From Plasmodiophora brassicae (taxonomy: Eukaryota > Endomyxa > Phytomyxea > Plasmodiophorida > Plasmodiophoridae), in contig JASFAU010000004.1 in assembly GCA_039704465.1 (NCBI GenBank), forward strand, positions 1-64,000: a stretch of DNA of 64,000 bases. Reading direction: 5' to 3'. Positions 10,851 to 20,383 of the stretch are shown here, in pieces (the first letter of the stretch is position 1; each line of letters starts with the position of its first letter). Position numbers and translations under genes: made by a program. The notes beneath the pieces are model-generated. The model was not told the DNA's origin and did not search any database. It saw only the letters and a list, made by a program, of their open reading frames with translations.

Positions 10851-11123
10851 ATGCCGACCTGGCGGGATCCGACCTTCCGGTTGAGTGGCCGTCAGCGTCG
10901 GTGGATGCACGTGCTGGGCACGGCGATCCGGGCAACCGTCGCCAAGTGCCTGCACGGGGCGCCGTTGTCGATTTCGGCCCAGGGCGTCGCGGCGCTGGCC
11001 GGCCCGGCTTCCATCGCGTTCGTCGAGCCCGAGAACGAGGCCGCCACCGTCGCCGCCGACGAGGACGACAACGTGCAAGACCAGGCGTTCGGGGACGCCA
11101 GCAATGGCTGGCACCCGCCGTGA
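10851..11123 (+). CDS. Orphan protein family, copy 2 (short)
   Basis: A 90-residue frame starts at the ATG aligned with copy 1. It keeps DPTFRLS, RQRRW, VLGT, IRA, ISAQGVAALAG and then an acidic stretch (EPENEAATVAADEDDN). It ends soon after, so it lacks the long tail of copy 1. The frame is open further upstream, and a patch there (IQLQDYDILL) resembles the copy 1 counterpart (IQLNDYARL), so the start is uncertain. It lies 74 bp before a 56-bp exact copy of part of the kinase gene, inside the inverted pair at 10.0 and 14.9 kb. Function unknown. Confidence 0.5.
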   Translation: MPTWRDPTFRLSGRQRRWMHVLGTAIRATVAKCLHGAPLSISAQGVAALAGPASIAFVEPENEAATVAADEDDNVQDQAFGDASNGWHPP

Positions 11124-11196
11124 CCGGCCCGCCGCCCGCGCCGCTCTACTGAGCGCGCGCTGCCGTGTTAAAGATCTGTCCCCACGCTCCCCAACC

Positions 11197-11252
11197 CGGC
11201 CGTCGTAGCGGGCGCTGTCGTTCCGGTCGAGCTGGTCGACGTCGATCGGATC
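11197..11252 (-). pseudogene. 56-bp exact duplicate of an internal piece of the kinase gene
   Basis: Bases 11197-11252 are identical to 12783-12838 in the kinase gene (same orientation) and encode the same peptide (PIDVDQLDRNDSARYDGR). Flanking bases differ at once on the left and after 'ggatc' on the right. Only this fragment of the kinase gene is seen here. It suggests a recent partial duplication or gene conversion, since surrounding repeats are far more diverged. The stretch from here to 11542 holds nothing else I can support. Confidence 0.8.
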
Positions 11253-11542
11253 TTCCCTACCAAATACGTCCTCAACTCCGAGTGCAGGATGTGGAAGCTC
11301 TCGACGATTCACACAACGATGTCGGGCGCAAGCTCGTCGAACACGTCGTACAGTAAACGGTTACGAATGCCCCACAGGGCCGGATCGACTCGACGAGGCG
11401 ACCGTCAGCGAACGTTCACACTCTCCAAGATGGCAACGAGCTGCTTGCTCAGCGCTCAGGTGGACTCCAGGGTGGTCGATGGAATCCAGGACGATAAATA
11501 TCGACCGTCAGACCGTTATTATTGCTGTCGTGCGCCATGCCA

Positions 11543-14017
11543 TCATCCCACGAGCAGGACAGGACCTGCCTCTGAACGAGCACCTTTCAAATATTCAGGT
11601 CGACGTCTGGGCGCACGTCTTGACCGGTCGAACGCGTTACGGCACGGGGACCCGTCCAGGTGGGACGCCTCGTCGCGCGTCCTGGACGAGACTGGGACGC
11701 TTCCGGGTGGCCGTTCGGTGCCCTCTCCGTTCCGGGGCCATCCGGGCAGGTGCCTCTCGATCTTCCACTCCGTCAGCACCTGCACCTCGTCGTCGTGCAG
11801 GCGACGATCGCCGACTTGCAGATGGTACGCGAACACCAGCAACTGGCCGAGCAGGGCGCCGAACAGGTGTCCAACGTCGCGACGGCGCCCGTACTCGTCC
11901 TCGGCGGCGTTGATCCAGTACAGAGCGCACGCGCCCAGGCTCCAACGGTCCGACGCGAACGTGTACCGGCGCTCGGGCGCCAGTGCCTCCGGGGCGATGA
12001 ACCCGTCGGTGCCATACAGGACGCCGTCGCCGCCGTCCACCAGGTCGGACGCGCGGCAGGCGGCGTCGAAATCGGTGAGGCGCCACCGACGGTCCTCCAT
12101 TGAGTACATGAGGTTGTTGACGGAGATGTCCCGGTGCACGATGCCGGCGCGTTCCATCGTCTGCAACGCGTCCAGACCGTCGACGAACAATCGAATCAGG
12201 ACGGCGGCCATGCCCGCCAGCGACAGATCGGCCAGGTTGATACGATCCAGGCGTTGCTCGACGAACACGATGCCGGCGTCGCCCCGGTCCTCGACAAGGC
12301 GGACGACGCCCGGGCCCTGTGCCGCTCGCAGCAGGTCGATCTCGAGCTGCCTGCTCTTCGGCTTTCTTTTGACGGCGACGCGGGACCCGTCCGGCCGCCG
12401 CAGAAGGCACACCGACACGCCCGACGACGAGTCGAATTCGGCCTCAACGATGTCCCGGGTGCGAGGGCGCTTCGGCGGACTCTGTGACGACGGCGGCGAG
12501 GAGGAACGTTGCGAGGAACGCGCCGATGAGCGCAGCGGGTCTGTGTGCCGGCAGACGCCCGGCGTCGAATGAGCATGACTGGATCTCGAGCGCGGCGGCG
12601 ACCTGAACGTCTTCGGATAGGGGAACGGCGGCGACAGGTCGGCCTTGTGGTCGTCGAGCAGGCGGTCGTACTCGGCAGCGTACTGACGGACGGCGTCGGC
12701 AAAAGTGAACAGCGGGCGAAGGTACTCCAGCTTGACGGTGCCGTCTTCGGCAAAGACGCGGGCACTGGGCCCTCGGACCGAACGGCCGTCGTAGCGGGCG
12801 CTGTCGTTCCGGTCGAGCTGGTCGACGTCGATCGGATCACCGGGCGGGACGACCAGCGGAACCGGATCCTGCTCCACGTCGTTGCCGAACAGATCAAACG
12901 ACGGCAACGGGTGCAGGACGAGCGAGGCGCGCACAGTCTCGTCCGACTTGTCACGGTCGTCCTCGTCGGCGAGGTCTGGGACCAGAACATACGGCTGAGC
13001 TTGGCCACCGCCACACAGCAGACCGAAGACGCGTAGCCGGGCGCGATCGTCGCGAGGCGCTTGGCGCAGGACGCCCAGCTGAGCGATGAGGGAGGCGGCC
13101 ATGTCGACAGCCATCTTCCGGAAGTCCTTGTGGTCGCAGTCTTCCATCACGTCGTGCGCGCCGATCTCGGCCAGCAATATGGGGAGACGACGGGCGCGCC
13201 GCATCGGATCATCGTTGCCGGTCACCGGCGTCGCCGACAGCGTCACCGCGTAGTCGACGAACTGGTCAGGAAACCCGTCCAGCACCTTGGCAAGCGCAAA
13301 CTCGACATGCGAGAAGATGCTGGGCGATTGCGATTCGGGGACGCGCAACGCCGCGTCCAGCACGCGATCCCACACCCGGCCGTGGAATTGGAGCTCGGGG
13401 CGGCAGAGCGGGCTCGGGACGAAAGTCCTGAGCGGCAGCGCGGCCAGCAGGTACGCGATCGTGACGCTCAGGTTGCTGTTGTGGCTCGGGCGCAGGATGT
13501 GGCTGGCAGAGAATGAGAAATCACGGTCGGGCATGGCGGCCTCGTGCAGGTCGTCGGGCATTGGTAGTTGGAGCGGGGAGAACCGCCTCTGCGAATCAAA
13601 CAGGCCGGCGAGAGCAAACGCCGCCATGTGGACGACCCCGTACCCGGCTAAGGAGTGCGCTCTGGCCACCGAAACGATCTTGTAGGGTGCGCCTCGACGG
13701 CGAGGATTCGCTGCCAGATACGTCGACGCCACATCTGTCGCGACCACGGCAATGCTGCCGCACGTGAACGGGACGGCAGGCAACGGTGCGGGCCGATGCA
13801 GGCACGAATAGAAGTTGTCGATGAACGCGGTCCGGCCCTCGCTGGGCGCCTCGTCATCCCAGACGAAGCAATCGTGAAGGTTATCTCGTTTCTGGTCTCG
13901 AAGGAAACGGCCGCCAAGGCTGCCAATGAGACGAGCCCGCCCTTGGCTGAGGTCGCGTACGACGACGGCGACCTCCTGGGCTGTCGTCGTGTCGGTGATG
14001 CGTCTGTTGCAGTCCAT
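11543..14017 (-). CDS. Large protein with a C-terminal Crinkler/FunK1-type protein kinase domain
   Basis: An 824-residue frame starts at an ATG at 14017. The first ~400 residues match nothing I recognise. A Ser/Pro/Arg-rich linker (about 465-510) precedes a kinase domain: VAVK lysine near residue 549, catalytic HRDISVNNLMY near 626, LTDFDAAC near 647 (DFD in place of DFG) and APEAL near 675. The HRDIS-x-NN loop is typical of fungal FunK1 and Crinkler-type kinases rather than canonical eukaryotic kinases (HRDxKxxN); this is family knowledge. Residues after about 745 are low-complexity, so the true 3' end may be spliced. The gene lies between inverted repeats at 10.0-10.2 and 14.7-14.9 kb, with a fragment duplicated at 11.2 kb. 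Role unknown; relatives are proposed effectors or conflict proteins. Confidence 0.8.
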   Translation of the reverse strand: MDCNRRITDTTTAQEVAVVVRDLSQGRARLIGSLGGRFLRDQKRDNLHDCFVWDDEAPSEGRTAFIDNFYSCLHRPAPLPAVPFTCGSIAVVATDVASTYLAANPRRRGAPYKIVSVARAHSLAGYGVVHMAAFALAGLFDSQRRFSPLQLPMPDDLHEAAMPDRDFSFSASHILRPSHNSNLSVTIAYLLAALPLRTFVPSPLCRPELQFHGRVWDRVLDAALRVPESQSPSIFSHVEFALAKVLDGFPDQFVDYAVTLSATPVTGNDDPMRRARRLPILLAEIGAHDVMEDCDHKDFRKMAVDMAASLIAQLGVLRQAPRDDRARLRVFGLLCGGGQAQPYVLVPDLADEDDRDKSDETVRASLVLHPLPSFDLFGNDVEQDPVPLVVPPGDPIDVDQLDRNDSARYDGRSVRGPSARVFAEDGTVKLEYLRPLFTFADAVRQYAAEYDRLLDDHKADLSPPFPYPKTFRSPPRSRSSHAHSTPGVCRHTDPLRSSARSSQRSSSPPSSQSPPKRPRTRDIVEAEFDSSSGVSVCLLRRPDGSRVAVKRKPKSRQLEIDLLRAAQGPGVVRLVEDRGDAGIVFVEQRLDRINLADLSLAGMAAVLIRLFVDGLDALQTMERAGIVHRDISVNNLMYSMEDRRWRLTDFDAACRASDLVDGGDGVLYGTDGFIAPEALAPERRYTFASDRWSLGACALYWINAAEDEYGRRRDVGHLFGALLGQLLVFAYHLQVGDRRLHDDEVQVLTEWKIERHLPGWPRNGEGTERPPGSVPVSSRTRDEASHLDGSPCRNAFDRSRRAPRRRPEYLKGARSEAGPVLLVG

Positions 14018-14706
14018 GTCGGTCGGGGTGCGGGCGGGCGGCGGCGGCGGGCGGCGGCGGGCGGCGGGCGGCGGCGGTATGCGAGTGCGGGCGGCATCCC
14101 CGAGAGCCCCCTCCCCGAGTCCGCGTCACGCAACATCCCATGCAGCCCTCATCAAGGAACATTCCGGCACGGATCAGTCAGCACGTGCTGTTCAAGACCG
14201 GTCGACGCACGGGCGGGCCACAGGTTGCGTCTGACCTGCACGCACTGCAGGTGCACCGGGACGGCCCAACCCGGAGGTGGCCCTGCGTGCACCAACGATT
14301 ACCGTCGAGTTGCACGTCGTTGCACCGTGTGGACATCCGGTGCGTGCGCTGACACCCAATCATACTAAATAAAGCAAGAAAAGGGCTGTTCGAGGATGTG
14401 TTCACTTCAGACATGGCGTTGATTCTGGAGTTTTGCAAACAGGAGGCCAAAATGGGACCACGCGCGTGCTCTCGTCATGATGTTCCCAGCGGCCTAGCGC
14501 CCCCGATTACATATGCCAGAAGTATACTGGACCGAATTCGCTGCATCGTGAATGTATCGGACAGCGTTACTTTGTGGATAATGATTAATGAGTGAATAGG
14601 CCCTTCTGACAGGTGACAACCCGTGAAGCAAGAAGAAATCGCCAATCGGCAATCGGCATCCAAAAACGCGGGTCAAAGGTCCGTGCTTCTTTTAGGCGCT
14701 GGGCTC

Positions 14707-14940
14707 CGTGGTGGGTGTCGTCTGCGCGCGGCAGACGACACGACGACGCTGCCGCCAACGCCGCCTACGGCGACACCGTACACTGCCGCCCGATCGACAC
14801 CGTACGGCACAAGTCGTCCAGGCCCAGATGCGCCTGCCTGCCCTGTCCGCTCCACGGGTCAACGCGGCCACTACGACCTCAATACGGCTGCTGGACGCCA
14901 GGCGACGTTTCCGACACGTCTGCGATATCGCAATGTACCC
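14707..14940. repeat. Right copy of the inverted pair bracketing the kinase region
   Basis: This is the reverse-complement partner of 9990-10227. At its outer edge it runs directly into the 85-bp direct repeat at 14941. Between the kinase start (14017) and this copy I see no gene; 14029-14080 is a GGC-rich low-complexity run just upstream of the kinase start. Confidence 0.75.
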
Positions 14941-15025
14941 AAATCCCCGTACCTTGACGTGCCGGGATCACTGAACGAAGTCGCCACACAAATGTACTTG
15001 CCAATGCCACTCCCAGGCACGGTGA
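14941..15025 (+). repeat. 85-bp direct repeat, copy 1 (copy 2 at 15167-15251)
   Basis: Bases 14941-15025 and 15167-15251 run in the same direction and start 'aaatcccc', end 'ggcacggtga', with roughly 80 percent or better identity. Copy 2 is inside the left arm of the large fold-back, so the sequence occurs three times in all: two direct and one inverted within the right arm. Confidence 0.75.
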
Positions 15026-15040
15026 TCCTCTGCAGTCGGA

Positions 15041-15877
15041 AGCGCCAGCAGGCGGCCAGCGGTCGCTTCTCCAACGGCGCTGTTGTCGATCGACATGCTG
15101 CGCGCCATCATTGTATGCATTCCGCCATTGATACCGCCGGACGCGATCGTTCCTCTGCAGTCGGACAAATCCCCGCATCTCGACGTGCCTGGATATCTAA
15201 ACCAGGTCGCCAGACAAACGTACCTGCCCATGCCGCTCCCAGGCACGGTGACAGGTCGAACGAACATTAACGCCATCTTCAACACGTTGACCGCAATCCA
15301 AGCGGTCAATCACGACAAGCACGGGACGCTGGAGGGCAGAAAAGACCGGGTCGTCGACTGGCATTCGATGTACACCGACCCCCGTTGCTCCGTCCTTTAC
15401 CAACGACCGGCTCACGACATGCTGCTCGGCCAGCGAAATGGCCGGCCTCTATGCGAACGAAGAGCCTGGCCATTTCGCTGGCCAAGCAGCACCGTGTCGT
15501 GAGTCGGTCGTTGGTACAGGACCGAGCAATGCGGGTCGGTGTACATCGAATGCCAGTCGACGACCTGGTCTTTTCTGCCCTCCAGCGTCCCGTGCTTGGC
15601 GTGATTAACCGCTTGGATTGCGGTCAACGTGTTGAAGATGATGTTGACGTTCTTCCGACCTGTCACCGTGCCGGGGAAAGGCATGGGCAGGTAGGTTGGT
15701 CTGGCGACCTGGTTTAGAGATCCAGGCACGTCGAGATGCGGGATTTCAGGTCCTGAATTGCTTGGAATCTGTCCGACTGCAGAGGAACGATCGCGTCCAG
15801 CGGTATCAATGGCGGAATGCATACAACGATGGCGCGCAGCATGTCGATCAAGCGACCGCTGGCCGCCTGCTGGCGCT
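15041..15877. repeat. Large fold-back: about 410-bp inverted arms with a 10-bp loop
   Basis: Left arm 15041-15450 and right arm 15461-15877 are reverse complements, separated only by 'atgcgaacga'. Outside two indels (about 19 bp extra in the left arm near 15069, about 24 bp extra in the right arm near 15750) I estimate over 90 percent identity, with scattered substitutions. Each arm encodes the same peptide when read inward, including VVDWHSMYTDP and HGTLEGRKD. Because the arms have diverged, this is not a simple sequencing or amplification artefact. A read-through transcript would make a near-continuous 0.4-kb double strand. Confidence 0.9.
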
Positions 15878-16142
15878 CTATATCTGTAATCTGCTCCGTG
15901 CTTGGTCCAACGTTCGTGTTCACGTTTCCCCTGCGCATCGTCGGTGATTCGTATCTGGTCCACCACCAGTTCACCGTGCCACCTGCTCTCATGTTGAACA
16001 TCGTCAATGTCTTCGAAATGAAATATATTTCCGGGTTATGCTTTAGGAGAGGGTCAAGCCCAGGAATTCGATGACTGGCCAGCAATGGAAGGGGCCACAC
16101 TTGGCCGCCATGGTGCCGTGCTCGTCTCAGTCTACTATGCAT
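15714..16142 (-). CDS. Hypothetical protein overlapping the right fold-back arm
   Basis: A 142-residue frame from an ATG at 16142 ends inside the right arm. Its C-terminal third (MLRAIVVCIPPLIPLDAIVP, then LQSD) is repeated, with changes, in the left arm (MLRAIIVCIPPLIPPDAIVP). The middle (NPEIYFISKTLTMFNMRAGG) looks more protein-like than the shadow frames nearby. No family is recognised. It may be the source gene whose 3' end was copied in inverted form, or a fragment of a spliced gene. Confidence 0.35.
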   Translation of the reverse strand: MHSRLRRARHHGGQVWPLPLLASHRIPGLDPLLKHNPEIYFISKTLTMFNMRAGGTVNWWWTRYESPTMRRGNVNTNVGPSTEQITDIERQQAASGRLIDMLRAIVVCIPPLIPLDAIVPLQSDRFQAIQDLKSRISTCLDL

Positions 16143-16331
16143 GCCGTTGATCGTTGACGGAAGTCGCAACAACGGCGCCACATCTCGTGTAAGCCCCAGG
16201 GGGTGAACGCAGCAGACGACCGGATCGGCAGTTCGTCACATAGGAGGGAGCCCGTGTGACGGGCTGCACAGCTGCTTTGACGACGGAGGAACCTCAGGAA
16301 CCCTCAGTAGTAGTCCCTAATAAGGGTGACG

Positions 16332-19300
16332 ATGTCGACCATCGCCGTGGACGACCCGCTGCATGCGAACCCGTCGTGCCCATGTTTCAACCAGCACGGC
16401 ATGAAGATTGGCCTGGTCCTCATGGACCCGACCTCGGATGACTTCGTCAAGACGCTGCTAACGGGAGCCCAGCGAGCCGCCGACGACAGGGACCTGGACC
16501 TGGTGGTCTACTCGGCGGCATCGTTCGATATCGGAGCACAGCAGGCAGCGATCACTTCCATGGTCCAGCGAGGCGTGACGTCGTTGATCGTTCAGATCCC
16601 CGTCTCGTTGTCTTCCATGGCGCCCGTTCCGATTCTCAAGGGTCTCGCCGGTCAAGGCATCCGTATCGGCAGCATTGTCGCCGGAGAGGCGTTCACGTCG
16701 TCACCCGATTTCCAACCCGCGTTTCATGTCGGAAACGACAACTACCAGGCCGGTGTGCTGGCGGCCACCAAGCTGCTGAACGCCTACCCGGCATTTGCCG
16801 CCAACACGGTCTGCTTCAACCCAATCAGCGGGTTGTCCAATTTCGACCTGCGGTGCTCCGGATGGATCACCACAATGAAGGCGGCCGGGAAGACTGCATC
16901 CCAGATCGGCGCATATGGCAAGAGCGAGTCGCTGGCCCTGATCCAGCAGGCTGTCGATTCCGGCACGGTATGTCCATATGCGAGTCAACGCGCCGGGTCG
17001 ATGTGCGCTCACTGTTGGTGGTATCAGGTGAAAGCCATGTTCATGGCGGGCGCGTTCAAGGGCCCTGCAATCGACGCAGTTAGGGGGACACCAGGGGCCA
17101 TCGGTCGCTTCCTCGTCATCGGTCAGTCCTGTTAGTGTTTGTGCTGGCCAATGGATCCCTTGACCAGGTTCCGGCTGCAGCGTTCGAACTGGACTCGGTT
17201 ACCGGCGCCGAACTTCAGGTCTCGGATGTCGTTCCGTTCATCGTCGACACGCAGCCGTACTTGCAAGGGTATACGGCCGTGACGCTGAGCGCCGCCTACA
17301 ACCTGACCGAAACGGATGCCATGGCGACGCGCTTCTTCCGGACGGGGCCCGTCATCGTGGACCAGACGACACCCAACTTGGCGAGGCGCGTCCAGTTGCA
17401 GTCTGCTGGGTACCCCGTCTGCCCGTCCGTTGACCACCCGACGATCTGCTTCAATCGGACCGCCGCCGTTGTCAACAACGTCATGAACGCGCAGACGTAC
17501 AACGGCTTCTGGTCCATCGTTCGTTCGGGGCTTTACGAGGCGGCGGTCGACACAGGCGTTCAGGTCCATGAATGGCTGGACAACAGCGCCACCGATACCA
17601 AGATGGCCGCATACCTGTCGACGCTGGCGCAGCAGGAGGTACAACGACGTGACGCTTCTGCGCAGCCGAACGCGACGTCGCCCATGATCGGGGTGGTCGT
17701 TGCCGCTGCTGGATCGTGGACGCATGCGGCAGCAGCAATCGACGCGCTGCATGCCGCCGTTCAGGTGCCGGTCATGGGCATCAACAAGGTCCTTGTCGGA
17801 TCGCAGACTCAGCACTCGTACGATTCCTACATGTTGATGTCGAACCAGGAAGCAGGTCGCCAGGCGGCGCAGTTCGCCTGGAAACACGGATACACGAAGA
17901 TGACGTCAGAGGCACATGTTCAGCTATTGTCAGGCACGGCTGCTGACAGTGCATTGCCTGACAGGTGCTTTCATGAGACGAGCGTTGTCGACTGGACGTC
18001 CAGCGACGCCCGATGCTATGTGGCCGAATCGACGTTCAGGGCGCTGGGAGGGCAGGCCAGCTATATCCGCGTCGACCCGCAGAACGCGAATACGATCGCG
18101 CAGGCAGTGGCGCAGGCGATACAGAACGGCACCCAGATCGTGTTCTCCGAGACAAGCGCCGCGTTGAGCCCGACGATCGACGCTCTGAAGGCATCCGGTG
18201 TCTACGGCATTGGAGCGGGCAAGGTCTGGCAGCCGGTCGAAGTATCACGGGTGCTTAGTGCTGACGGCGCGTTCGAACAGGTGACGGCCGCCTCGATTGG
18301 CGACACCAATGCGTACATGCTAGCCGAGCTGGACGCAGGCCGGTACCTATTCGGGGTTCACCAGAGCGCTTTCCTGCAAGGGTACCCTGGACGTTGCCAT
18401 TGAGCTACTCACATGTGCTGATATTAACGCGTGCTTCACGTGCATGTAGGTACCTGCCGACCTGTTTGTTCTTCGCTCGCGCGGTCACTGGGGGATACAC
18501 GGACGGCAATCGCCTGCTGCCCGACCCATCCGCGACGTTCGACGGCACTTCCGTCACCTACCCGATCATCAATGCGGGCCCCGTCATCATTACCTCGGCC
18601 AGCTCGCGCTACGTTAATTGCAGTAGCGCCCTGAATGGACCAAGTACGTAGCGGCGCGGGGGATTCCCAACGCTGATGCTGACGACGATGACGACCTGTT
18701 TCAGCGATGCTGAATCCGGGCCCGAACGACATCAGAGATTTCGGTTTCCAATACGTTGCCTGGCCGCGATGCGACCTGAAACCCGTGCAGAGCGGGCAGG
18801 TGCTGCAAGTCAACACATTTTCGTTCAGCAGCGGGCATGTCGGGTCGTCCATTGCCGTCTCTGCCGTTGGCGGCATTCTGGCCGCTGGCATTCTCGCTGC
18901 AGTTGGGGTGTACCGCAAGCGTGCCGCGATGAAGTCGGGAAGCGTACGGTTCACTGCCGTGTTGGTCGCCTGCACGCTCGCCATCCTGTCCCTGGCCTTC
19001 CTATTCGCCATGCCGGCATCGCGTCAGCTGTGCTCCTGGCGCCTGGCCTTGTTCTCGATCCTGGTCACGGTCGTTCTCAGCGTTTTGTTCGCCAAGATGC
19101 TACGCGTGTACCGCGTGTTCGCGAATGCCATGGCGAACGGCAAGAAAGCCAGTACATCGGACGTTCGTGTGCTTCGGGACGTCCTGGTCGGCACATCCAT
19201 CACGGTCATCATCGTGATTCTGACGCTCGCCATCAACCCGCCGGACGCAGTCAACGTTGAGATTGCTCGCGGCAGCGACAGCGTGACCGTCGCAGCCATG

Positions 19301-19938
19301 TGCCAGTACAACAGCACGTGGAAATGGATTCTGTACGGGTACCTGGCCCTGGTCGTCCTTCTGGGGTGCTACATCAGCTACAAATCCTGGGACATCCCTT
19401 CCAGCTTTAACGAGGTCAGCGAGTGTCAGTTGCATGCAGCACCCACCCGGAATTTAATATGCCGATGTAGGCCCGCTTCCTGACCGCTGCGTTCTACGTC
19501 ATCTTCTTCACTGGCATCGTCATCATCCCACTGACGGAACTTCTGGCTGAACAACCCCAGGCTCTCCTTCTGGTCAACATTGCCGGAATGTATATCGGGG
19601 CATCGGGGCTAGAAATGCCGCGTTTAATGTCAGATCAGGTTGTAAATCCGTTTGTCCTCAGGTTCATGGCGACAATCGCAGTTCTCCTCTGCAGTACAGG
19701 ACCGAAGCTGATAGCCGCGTATAAGAATCTGGCCGTAACCACGACGCAGATCTCGTCTGGTAGCAGCAAGCCACGCGGCCAAACTTTCCAGACGACACTC
19801 GACAGTCGGGATCAGATCATCAAGCAGCTACAAGCGCAGATCAATGAACTTCAGCGCGAGAACGCCGCCCTCAGAACGGGCAAGACGCGAGAGACCACGC
19901 AAGCCACTGCCGGATCCGCTGGAGCAATCGTGCTTTGA
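16332..19938 (+). CDS. Class C (GABA-B-like) G-protein-coupled receptor with two tandem periplasmic-binding-type domains
   Basis: Eight exons: 16332-16967, 17028-17114, 17168-18223, 18281-18381, 18450-18643, 18705-19414, 19471-19589, 19662-19938 (about 1,059 residues). Phases agree at every junction; the 17114/17168 junction is the least certain. Two sugar-binding-protein-like domains follow each other. The first starts KIGLVLMDPTSDDF and ends DTQPYLQGY; the second starts near NGFWSIVRSGLYEAA and ends HQSAFLQGY. Seven hydrophobic segments follow (18840-19720), with the class C signature IPSSFNEAR just before the sixth, formed across a splice junction. The tail is a predicted coiled coil (LDSRDQIIKQLQAQINELQ). 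Family knowledge: ligand binding outside the cell drives G-protein signalling inside. No signal peptide is seen, so a 5' exon is probably missing. The two domains share an intron position, which suggests internal duplication. Confidence 0.85.
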
Positions 19939-20383
19939 TCTGCCGCTTGCTTTGTACCTGCCTCTTCTCCAATCGTTCATGTTCGACGCTGTCCCGTCTG
20001 CCGATCGTTGCCGCAACCTTTCGTTTCTGCCCACTCTCGCGCAACACTGAGTACTGGCAGTTACCACATGCCCATTTTCGAATAAAGCCTGGAAACCCTT
20101 GGGCAACAGACTGCAGATGGGTGTACACGTCTTACGTACACAAGCGGCCAGGGCGGTGAGGCTTATGCATCGGGCAAAGCCGAACCGCAGGGCGCCCTGA
20201 AAAGAGGGCACACCGCAAGATGACCTCTGTCGCTGCCTGCCCCGGCCTCCTTCGGCTATCTACTCCTACAAGATTTCATCGGTCGCATTCATGCACGTGG
20301 CACCCCGCATATTGTGTATTGAAAAGGAAACTAGGCAAAACCGGTATGGGGCACACGACTGCATCGTGCCGGGCGCGGGTGCC
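19939..20383. other. Intergenic stretch between convergent genes
   Basis: This holds the 3' ends of the receptor and of the lectin gene, which face each other. I see no gene-like frame, RNA gene or repeat here. Confidence 0.5.

Noticed and set aside
15412..15966. Minus-strand frame across the fold-back arm as a full gene
   Set aside because: Most of its length is the arm peptide plus low-quality flanks; an overlapping frame ending at 15714 reads better.
16968..17027. Reading straight through the receptor's first intron
   Set aside because: The 60 nt stay in frame, but they have GTATGT...CAG ends and break the match to the second binding domain at the same place.
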